Shown in pieces: positions 14,448 to 19,765 of a stretch of DNA of 19,765 nt. A program made the position numbers and the translations under genes. The notes beneath the pieces were generated by a model, which had not been told where the DNA came from, did not search any database, and was given only the letters and a program-made list of their open reading frames with translations. Location of the stretch: assembly GCA_030039895.1 (NCBI GenBank), contig JASHUR010000240.1:1-19765 (forward strand). The letters are read 5' to 3'. This DNA is from Acidobacteriaceae bacterium (GTDB lineage Bacteria > Acidobacteriota > Terriglobia > Terriglobales > Acidobacteriaceae). Within the stretch, counting starts at the first letter, position 1, and each line of letters starts with the position of its first letter.

Positions 14448-15239
14448 ATGGATACGAGCAGTTTGCTGGGCATATTGCTGGCGCTGGCGGGAATTCTGGC
14501 GGGATTGCTGCTGGAGGGTGGTCACGTTGGCCAGATACTGCAGCCGACGGCGGCGATGATTGTCTTTGGCGGAACGATCGGCGCGGTGATGCTCCAGTAT
14601 CCGCTGGCGACGGTGGTTGCGGCGGTCCGGCGGCTGGCACGGGTGTTCTTCTACCGTGCGGAAACCGGCGAAGCGGCGGTGACGCAACTGGTGAACTTTG
14701 CGAACAAGGCGCGGCGGAATGGGATTGTTTCGCTGGACGAAGATCTTGCGTCGATTGGGGACCCGTTCCTGAAGCAGGCGATCATGCTGGCCGTGGACGG
14801 CACTGAGCCGAGCGAGCTGCGCAGGATTATGGAGCTGCAGATCGATAACGAGCATGAAATAGAAGAGAAAATTCCCGCGGTGTTCGAATCTGCAGGAGGA
14901 TTCTCGCCGACAATCGGAATTATCGGCGCGGTGCTGGGACTCATTCAGGTCATGCAGCACCTGGATCACATTAACGAAGTGGGGCGTGGCATTGCCGTTG
15001 CGTTCGTCGCGACCATTTACGGCGTGGCCGCGGCCAATCTGTTCTTTTTGCCGGCTGCGGGGAAACTACGACAAAGGGCACGCCAGGAGCAGGCGCTGAA
15101 GGAAATGATGGTGGAAGGCGTGGTTTCAATCCTGGAAGGGATGAATCCGAGGATTCTTGAAATCAAGCTGAGCAGCTTTTTCGGCACCACACATGAGGAG
15201 AAACAGAGGCCAGTGGAAGTAGGGAAGGACGCTGCATGA
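14448..15239 (+). CDS. motA: Flagellar motor stator protein MotA
   Basis: The proton-channel stator subunit that works with MotB to turn the flagellum. The 263-residue product has four predicted membrane helices: residues 6-24 (LLGILLALAGILAGLLLEG), 32-58, about 150-170 and 181-205. The conserved motif GGFSPTIGIIGAVLGLIQVM contains Pro154, equivalent to the essential Pro173 of E. coli MotA. The cytoplasmic loop between helices 2 and 3 holds the charged stretches (ARRNGIVSLDEDLASIGDPFLKQAI) that touch the rotor. The ATG at 14448 lies 2 nt after AAGGG. The stop codon overlaps the motB start (ATGA), which implies translational coupling. Confidence 0.93.
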   Translation: MDTSSLLGILLALAGILAGLLLEGGHVGQILQPTAAMIVFGGTIGAVMLQYPLATVVAAVRRLARVFFYRAETGEAAVTQLVNFANKARRNGIVSLDEDLASIGDPFLKQAIMLAVDGTEPSELRRIMELQIDNEHEIEEKIPAVFESAGGFSPTIGIIGAVLGLIQVMQHLDHINEVGRGIAVAFVATIYGVAAANLFFLPAAGKLRQRARQEQALKEMMVEGVVSILEGMNPRILEIKLSSFFGTTHEEKQRPVEVGKDAA

Positions 15240-16090
15240 GGCGCAGGCGCAGAAGCAAGCCGCATATGAACCATGAGCGGTGGCTGGTATCGTATGCGGA
15301 CTTTATTACGCTGATGTTTGCGTTCTTCGTTGTGCTGTTTGCAACGTCACAGGCGGACAAGAGAAAGCAGGCTGAGGTGTCGCAGGCGATTGATCAGGCT
15401 TTCCGGACACTGGGATTGTTTGAGCCGGCGAAGGTTGATGCTCGTGCGAAGGCGCTTGCGGTCTCAGAGGACCGGGCCGCAACTCCGGTGAACATTGTGC
15501 TGGGAAGTGAGCTGGCTGCTTCGCCAGCCGTGAAGCAGGACCTGGCGCGGTTGAAGCGCGAACTTCAGGGGAAACTGTCCAATCAGATTGCGCAGCATGT
15601 GGTTGCATTGCACATTGGGCGGGACGGATTGGTGATTTCGCTGCGGGAGGCAGGGTTCTATAACAGCGGTTCGGCTGTGCCGCACACGTCTTCTATGAAA
15701 AGCATCGATGCGATTGCAAAGATACTAAAAGCCTCGCCCTACGACATTCGGATTGAGGGCCACACGGACAATATTCCGATCCACACGAAGCAGTTTGATT
15801 CGAATTGGGAGCTCTCAACGGCCCGCGCGACCTGGCTCACGCGGCTGTTGATTGAGAAGCAGCATTTTCGCCCTGCGCGGCTTTCGGCCGCGGGGTATGC
15901 GGAATACCACCCGGTGGCGAGCAATGCGACAGCAGAGGGGCGCAGTGAGAACCGCCGGGTGGACATCATTGTCCTGCCGCATATCACATCGCCGGTTCAG
16001 GTTCCTGCGGCAGATCTTGCGGGGATTGAAAAGACTATGATGAAGAAGGATGAAGCGACCCTCAACGCCAGGCTCGGGAACGCTCGCTGA
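15236..16090 (+). CDS. motB: Flagellar motor stator protein MotB
   Basis: The partner of MotA: one N-terminal membrane helix and a C-terminal OmpA-like domain that anchors the stator to peptidoglycan. In this 284-residue product the basic leader MRRRRRSK is followed by VSYADFITLMFAFFVVLFA, where Asp22 matches the proton-carrying Asp32 of E. coli MotB. The OmpA/MotB domain is visible at about 155-250: DIRIEGHTDNIPI, SNWELSTARATWLTRLL, SAAGYAEYHPVASN and GRSENRRVDIIVLP. The start overlaps the motA stop by 4 bp, so the two are made in step. The tail after VLP is about 35 residues and not conserved. Downstream lies a different, DNA-repair gene 51 bp away. Confidence 0.93.
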   Translation: MRRRRRSKPHMNHERWLVSYADFITLMFAFFVVLFATSQADKRKQAEVSQAIDQAFRTLGLFEPAKVDARAKALAVSEDRAATPVNIVLGSELAASPAVKQDLARLKRELQGKLSNQIAQHVVALHIGRDGLVISLREAGFYNSGSAVPHTSSMKSIDAIAKILKASPYDIRIEGHTDNIPIHTKQFDSNWELSTARATWLTRLLIEKQHFRPARLSAAGYAEYHPVASNATAEGRSENRRVDIIVLPHITSPVQVPAADLAGIEKTMMKKDEATLNARLGNAR

Positions 16091-16141
16091 CGAGCTTTAC
16101 GATGCGGCTATTGAACTAGGGCGGAGGCCCGGAGGCATTGG

Positions 16142-16852
16142 GTGAGCGCCCGCGCTCCGGAACGTCTGCGCGCGCTATACCAGAGCCTTGCGGAGGCATA
16201 TGGGCCGCAGGGATGGTGGCCTGCGAAGACTCCGTTTGAAGTAGTGGTGGGTGCATATCTTACACAGAGCACGGCCTGGACATCCGTAGAGAGATCGATA
16301 GCGAATCTTGCCGAGCGGGGATTGCTTAGCGCAGATGCTATTCGCGACTTGCCGGAGAGTGAGCTGCGAGAGCTGATTCGTCCGTCAGGATACATGACGC
16401 GGAAGGCTGCTGCGATCAAGTCATTTGTGGCATTTCTCGATGCTTACTACGATGGATCGATTGAAAATCTAGCTGACGAGGATGCAGAGATTGCCCTTGA
16501 GCGGCTGCTGGCGCTTCCCGCTGTGGGGCCGGAGACGGCAAATGCGATTCTGCTGTATGCGCTTGGGAAGCCAGCGATTGTGGTCGATGAGTACCTGCGG
16601 CGTGTGGTAACTCGTCATGGGCTGGTCGCATTGAAGGCGAAACATTGGGAGATTGAAACTCTGGGTGAGGCCGCATTTGCCAGCGAACCGCTGCGATCGC
16701 GTGTGCAACACTGCAATGAGTTCCACGCTCTGATGGTAGAGGTGGGGAAGCGCCATTGCCGTAAGATGCCATTGTGCGAAGGGTGTCCGCTCCACTGGGA
16801 CCTGGCGCAGAACACCAGCGTAGAAGGTGTGAGACAGCATGGACGCAGATGA
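16142..16852 (+). CDS. Endonuclease III-like HhH-GPD DNA glycosylase (MagIII-type)
   Basis: A 236-residue base-excision repair enzyme of the endonuclease III superfamily. It has the helix-hairpin-helix at 122-134 (LLALPAVGPETAN) and the catalytic Asp149 in VVDEYLRR. The Lys of endonuclease III (GRKTAN) is Glu131 here, as expected of glycosylases without lyase activity. The WWPAKTPFEVVVGAYLTQST and IRPSGYMTRKAA segments resemble Helicobacter pylori MagIII, a 3-methyladenine glycosylase, so alkylated purines are the likely substrate. The C-terminal cysteines (196, 202, 205; CRKMPLCEGC) resemble the [4Fe-4S] site, but the fourth cysteine of the usual pattern is missing; Cys181 could substitute. 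The GTG at 16142 lies 6 nt after GGAGG. The gene overlaps mocA by 14 bp, so the two are probably coupled. Confidence 0.85.
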   Translation: MSARAPERLRALYQSLAEAYGPQGWWPAKTPFEVVVGAYLTQSTAWTSVERSIANLAERGLLSADAIRDLPESELRELIRPSGYMTRKAAAIKSFVAFLDAYYDGSIENLADEDAEIALERLLALPAVGPETANAILLYALGKPAIVVDEYLRRVVTRHGLVALKAKHWEIETLGEAAFASEPLRSRVQHCNEFHALMVEVGKRHCRKMPLCEGCPLHWDLAQNTSVEGVRQHGRR

Positions 16853-17468
16853 CAGGGTTAGCCAGGGCTGTCGAGTCGGCGCAGTCGTGCTGGCGGCGGG
16901 CCGCTCTGCGCGGATGGGCGAGATAAAACAGCTGCTTCCGCTGGATGGGAGGATGGTGCTGGAGCGGACGCTGGCGAATGTACGAGGCAGCGCAGTGGAT
17001 GAAGTGGTGTTGGTGCTGGGCCATGCGGCGGAGGAGATTCGACAGCAGCTTCCGGCTAAATTGCTGGATAACGTAACACTCGCTATGAACCAAGAATTTG
17101 CAGAGGGGATGTCCAGCTCGCTGCGCGTGGGGTTGGCGGCACTGGGTCCGCAAATGGATGCGGCGATGATTGTATTGGGTGATCAGCCACTGGTACGGCC
17201 AGAAACGATGGACCGGATTATTCAGAAGTATTCTGAGAGCAACGCCGAGATTGTGGTTCCGCATTACAGAGGAAAGCGAGGGAATCCGGTCCTGTTGGAT
17301 CGGACGCTGTTTCCGGAAGCGATGACACTCGAAGGGGACACAGGGTTTCGAACACTGTTTGGACGCCATGCCGAGGGACTAGTAGCAACGGATGTGGACG
17401 ATGTAGGCGTTCTGCTCGATATCGACAGCCGAGAAGACTATACGAAGTTGCTCGACCGGCTTGGTTGA
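16839..17468 (+). CDS. mocA: MocA/MobA-type nucleotidyltransferase (molybdenum cofactor cytidylyltransferase-like)
   Basis: A 209-residue NTP-transferase-fold enzyme that would attach CMP (or GMP) to molybdopterin, giving the dinucleotide cofactor used by molybdenum hydroxylases. Motifs present: the nucleotide-binding VVLAAGRSARMGEIKQLLPL (16-35), with Lys30 in the K-x-LL position, the MSSSLRVGL helix (91-99), the metal-binding GDQP at 114-117, and the GKRGNPVLLDRTLF segment. The pairing with the adjacent xdhC gene is typical of the MocA / molybdenum hydroxylase context and favours cytidylyl over guanylyl transfer, but the specificity residue cannot be settled by eye. The start codon lies 14 bp inside the glycosylase gene. 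It ends 1 bp from the convergent xdhC stop. Confidence 0.85.
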   Translation: MDADDRVSQGCRVGAVVLAAGRSARMGEIKQLLPLDGRMVLERTLANVRGSAVDEVVLVLGHAAEEIRQQLPAKLLDNVTLAMNQEFAEGMSSSLRVGLAALGPQMDAAMIVLGDQPLVRPETMDRIIQKYSESNAEIVVPHYRGKRGNPVLLDRTLFPEAMTLEGDTGFRTLFGRHAEGLVATDVDDVGVLLDIDSREDYTKLLDRLG

Positions 17469-17469
17469 T

Positions 17470-18336
17470 TCAACTGGAAACGCCTTCGGCCTCGCACTGA
17501 CGGATGAGCGCGTCGACTGAGGCATGGTCTTGAAGCTGCGCGGCGTCCTCGCGCGCATGGGTGCCGGCCTGCCCACCGCGACGCAAAGCAACCATTTGAC
17601 TGATGACGCTGAGTGCGATCTCTTCTGGCGTAGTCGCGCCAAGATAGAGACCGGCAGGAGCGTAAACCCTGGCGATTTTCTCCTCTGGAATGTTGGCAGT
17701 ACGGAGATAGTCAAGCACCAGGGCGGAGCGATGACGGCTGGCAATGAGGGCGATGTAGGCGGCGTTGCCTTCGAGAGCCTTTTGCAGCCAGAGATGATCA
17801 CGTTTGTGCTGTGTGGCGATTACCACCCAGGTTCGAGGGCCGATAGGTGTCTCAGTGAGGTCGAAGTCTTCGGTGACGATCTTGTCGGCCTGGGGAAATG
17901 CCGTACGCTCCGCGGCCGGATCATTGACGGTAATCGCGAAGCCCATAAGGTGGCCCAGCATGCTGAGGGTCTCAGCTATGCGGCCGTGGCCCACGATGAG
18001 CAGTTCTGGCCTGGGCAGAACAGGTTCGATGAATATGTCCATGGTTCCTCCGCAGGGCATGCCCACGCCGAGTTGCTCATCGCTCATGTCGATGGTGATC
18101 ATGCGAGGCTTTTCCGTCTCGATGCTCTTGAGGGCCTCGCTGCGGACTGCGCTTTCAGCACAGCCGCCACCGATCCACCCGGTGACCAGCTTTCCGAGCG
18201 AGTCGATAATGGCCTTGGAGCCCCGACGCGCGGAGGATGACCCTTCCACGCGGACGACCGTCGCGATGGCGAATGCGGACCCCGAGGAGGCAAGCTCCGC
18301 GGCCTTGCTGTAGAGTTCGTCGAACATTTCCCTCAC
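17470..18336 (-). CDS. xdhC: XdhC/CoxI family molybdenum hydroxylase maturation protein
   Basis: XdhC-type proteins bind the molybdenum cofactor, protect or sulfurate it, and hand it to xanthine dehydrogenase or CO dehydrogenase-like enzymes. The 288-residue protein has the N-terminal CoxI/XdhC domain: AIATVVRVEGSSSARRGSK (23-41), GWIGGGCAESAV with Cys59, and GMPCGGTMDIFIEP with Cys95. The C-terminal Rossmann domain starts at LLIVGHGRIAETLS (112) and includes the IGLYLGA-like segment (AGLYLGATTPEEIALSV). The last 40 residues, after VSQMVAL, are not conserved. The start is a GTG at 18336, 6 nt after AGGA; an ATG three codons later is too near to its only SD-like stretch. It is divergent from the NifU-like gene, with 49 bp between starts, and tail-to-tail with mocA. 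No hydroxylase lies in the window. Confidence 0.85.
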   Translation of the reverse strand: MREMFDELYSKAAELASSGSAFAIATVVRVEGSSSARRGSKAIIDSLGKLVTGWIGGGCAESAVRSEALKSIETEKPRMITIDMSDEQLGVGMPCGGTMDIFIEPVLPRPELLIVGHGRIAETLSMLGHLMGFAITVNDPAAERTAFPQADKIVTEDFDLTETPIGPRTWVVIATQHKRDHLWLQKALEGNAAYIALIASRHRSALVLDYLRTANIPEEKIARVYAPAGLYLGATTPEEIALSVISQMVALRRGGQAGTHAREDAAQLQDHASVDALIRQCEAEGVSS

Positions 18337-18385
18337 TTCAATCCTATGCTCTGCCTGGTTTAGGCTTCAAGCATGGAGAGTTGTC

Positions 18386-18757
18386 TTGTATAGCGATCAG
18401 GTCAGGGACCATTACGCGAATCCTCGCAACGCGGGAAGCGTGGAGGAGCCTTCAGGCAAGGCGCTGGTGAAGAGCCCGTTCGACGGCGACACGCTTCTAA
18501 TTACGTTGAGAGTGGCACAGGGGACTGTTGAAGAGGTGAAGTTCAAGTGTATGGGCTGCGCCGTTGCCATCGCATGCTCTTCCATGGCAACGGAGATGGT
18601 GAAGGGCAAGCCGGTGGATGAAGCCTACCGGATCACAGAGGAAGCCGTTGCCGAAGCCCTGGGCGGGATTCCTGAGTACAAGATGCGATGCAGCAACCTT
18701 GCACCGGCAGCGATCCGGCTGGCGATTGATGACTGGAGGAAGCGCTCTGAAGGTTGA
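18386..18757 (+). CDS. NifU/IscU-like iron-sulfur scaffold protein with altered ligands
   Basis: A 123-residue member of the NifU N-terminal / IscU fold. The beginning (MYSDQVRDHYANPRNAGSV) and the FKCMGCAVAIACSSMATEMVKGK core with Cys58 are family hallmarks; EYKMRCSNLA holds Cys102, corresponding to the last scaffold cysteine. IscU normally has three Cys and one His: here the first Cys (in NPxCGD) is Asp33 (SPFDGD), and the His before the last Cys is Arg101. Extra cysteines occur at 55 and 64. So the protein may use different ligands, act as a carrier, or lack scaffold activity. The TTG at 18386 lies 5 nt after GGAGAG. The gene faces away from xdhC, and its stop codon sits in the loop of an 11-bp hairpin. 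Cytoplasmic; role inferred only. Confidence 0.8.
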   Translation: MYSDQVRDHYANPRNAGSVEEPSGKALVKSPFDGDTLLITLRVAQGTVEEVKFKCMGCAVAIACSSMATEMVKGKPVDEAYRITEEAVAEALGGIPEYKMRCSNLAPAAIRLAIDDWRKRSEG

Positions 18758-18768
18758 TTCAGAGCGCT
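18741..18768 (+). terminator. Perfect 11-bp hairpin over the stop codon of the NifU-like gene
   Basis: The arms AGCGCTCTGAA (18741-18751) and TTCAGAGCGCT (18758-18768) pair perfectly with a 6-nt loop that contains the TGA stop. A short CCCGTTTGG follows, with no strong T-run. It fits a transcription terminator or 3' end-stabilising structure between the convergent NifU-like and aldo/keto reductase genes. Confidence 0.6.
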
Positions 18769-18778
18769 CCCGTTTGGT

Positions 18779-19666
18779 TCAGCGAAGGCTGAAGGGAGCA
18801 GGGACAACCGAGTCCAACGCGTCGGCTTCTGCCTCAGTGAGCTGGAAGGTTGCGGCGCTGATGTCCTCTTCCAGGTGCTTTACGGACGAGGTGCCCGGAA
18901 TGGGCAACATGACCGGAGACCGCCTCAGCAGCCATGCAAGTGAAATAACGATGGGAGAAACCTTGCGGGTCGCAGCGATCTTTTCAACGACCTCGTTGGC
19001 CTGGCGATTTTGTGCAAGCGGACTCCAGGGCAAGAAAGCGATGTTATTCGACTCACAATAGTTGACCAGATAGTCCCACTCGCGGTCGGCGAAGCTGTAA
19101 CGGTTCTGCACAGAGACGATAGGGACGATTTTGCGGGCGCGCTCAACATGCTCGAGCGTTACGTTGGAAAGGCCGATGTGGCGGATTTTGCCCTGCTCGC
19201 GCAGGCGGGCGAGGGTTTCTATAGAGGCGTCGAAGGAGACGGCAGGATCAGGTACATGGAGCTGATATAGGTCGATGCGGTCGAGGCGCAGCCGCCGCAG
19301 GCTTCCGGAGACGGCTTCTTCAAGCTGCCGCGGGCTTGCATCGTGCAGCCATTGGCCCGGGCCGCAGCGTAGCCATCCGCCCTTGGTGGCAATGACTAGG
19401 TCTTTGGGATAAGGGTAGAGCGCTTCAGCGATGAGTTCTTCAGAGATATAGGGACCGTAGGAATCCGCCGTGTCAATAAAGTTGATCCCCAGCTCAACCG
19501 CGCGCCGCAGCGTAGCCAGAGCGCCGGCGGGGTCTTCGGGGGGGCCCCAGATTCCCTTGCCTGTAATACGCATGGCGCCGTAGCCGAGACGATATACGGT
19601 CATATCTCCGCCGATGGTGAGTGAGCCGGCCTGTGCCGCTGAAATTGGAGTAGCTGTATTTGTCAT
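18779..19666 (-). CDS. Aldo/keto reductase
   Basis: A 295-residue NADPH-dependent oxidoreductase with the (beta/alpha)8 barrel of the aldo/keto reductase superfamily. The catalytic tetrad is complete: Asp65 (FIDTADSYG), Tyr70, Lys95 (VIATKGG) and His137 (DLYQLHVPD). The C-terminal cofactor-binding region contains PGTSSVKHLEED and the strand LPIP, which recognise the 2'-phosphate of NADPH in this family. The substrate is unknown; it resembles the bacterial YhdN/Tas-like branch. The ATG at 19666 (MTNTATP) is preceded by CAGGGATC and a nearby AGGAG; 13 further codons upstream are open, but the family alignment does not require them. It converges on the NifU-like gene with 21 bp between stops. 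The last 99 bases of the window, 19667-19765, show no gene. Confidence 0.9.
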   Translation of the reverse strand: MTNTATPISAAQAGSLTIGGDMTVYRLGYGAMRITGKGIWGPPEDPAGALATLRRAVELGINFIDTADSYGPYISEELIAEALYPYPKDLVIATKGGWLRCGPGQWLHDASPRQLEEAVSGSLRRLRLDRIDLYQLHVPDPAVSFDASIETLARLREQGKIRHIGLSNVTLEHVERARKIVPIVSVQNRYSFADREWDYLVNYCESNNIAFLPWSPLAQNRQANEVVEKIAATRKVSPIVISLAWLLRRSPVMLPIPGTSSVKHLEEDISAATFQLTEAEADALDSVVPAPFSLR

Positions 19667-19765
19667 GATCCCTGGAGTCTCCTGGATGCAGGTTGCATAA
19701 ATCATTGAAGGTGAATTGAGCTTGGTTTAATGTTCCAGCCTTCCAAATGGAGCTGGGCCGATATG

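Noticed and set aside
16416..17369. 317-codon minus-strand open frame
   Set aside because: It spans two plus-strand genes with clear families and has a His/Gln/Arg-rich shadow composition.
17524..18240. Long plus-strand open frame opposite xdhC
   Set aside because: The minus strand encodes XdhC with its cysteine motifs; the plus frame matches nothing.
1..19765. CRISPR arrays, tRNA/rRNA genes, insertion sequences, phage genes
   Set aside because: No repeat-spacer pattern, cloverleaf, transposase motif or terminal inverted repeat was found on reading either strand.

Overview
The window is about 60% GC and densely coded on both strands, with short gaps and many operon-like overlaps. Gene content suggests an acidobacterium of the Terriglobia type (Edaphobacter, Granulicella or Terriglobus-like). 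The pointers are a secretin fused to a C-terminal cohesin-like domain and followed by two GspG-type pseudopilins, a roughly 1000-residue SecA, a divergent Lgt and a flbD-motA-motB motility block. This assignment rests on recognised protein families, not on a search. No tRNA, rRNA, CRISPR array, insertion sequence or phage gene was seen, and no gap between genes exceeds about 210 bp.

Layout. 1-1.7 kb: the light subunit of ethanolamine ammonia-lyase (eutC), converging on a GNAT acetyltransferase, then a two-helix small membrane protein. 1.7-2.6 kb: an Lgt-family membrane protein. 2.6-4.6 kb, minus strand: smpB, a small secreted protein of unknown role and a SprT-like metalloprotease, possibly one transcript. 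4.7-8.0 kb: a secretin with TPR and cohesin-like parts plus two tandem pseudopilins, closed by a clear terminator. 8.1-8.85 kb: an unusual protein that resembles the central nucleotide-binding domain of urocanase. 8.85-10.2 kb: engB (minus) and a Dph6-type PP-loop ATPase (plus), divergent. 10.4-13.9 kb: a small exported protein and secA, the latter followed by a strong terminator. 14.0-16.1 kb: flbD, motA and motB, with a sigma-28-like -10 box in front. 16.1-17.5 kb: an endonuclease III / MagIII-like glycosylase overlapping a MocA-type nucleotidyltransferase. 17.5-18.8 kb: XdhC-like maturation factor (minus), divergent from a NifU/IscU-like protein (plus). 18.8-19.7 kb: an aldo/keto reductase (minus).

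How the genes work together. EngB, SmpB and SecA are housekeeping functions in ribosome assembly, ribosome rescue and protein export. The secretin and pseudopilins look like part of a type II secretion or type IV pilus-like machine whose ATPase and inner-membrane genes lie elsewhere. flbD-motA-motB is the stator and regulator end of a flagellar system. MocA and XdhC both act on molybdenum hydroxylase cofactors, and the neighbouring NifU-like protein may serve the iron-sulfur side of the same enzymes, but no molybdenum hydroxylase is in the window. The most unusual items are the stand-alone urocanase-like domain, the secretin-cohesin fusion, and three family members with altered active-site residues (Lgt, NifU-like, endonuclease III-like).
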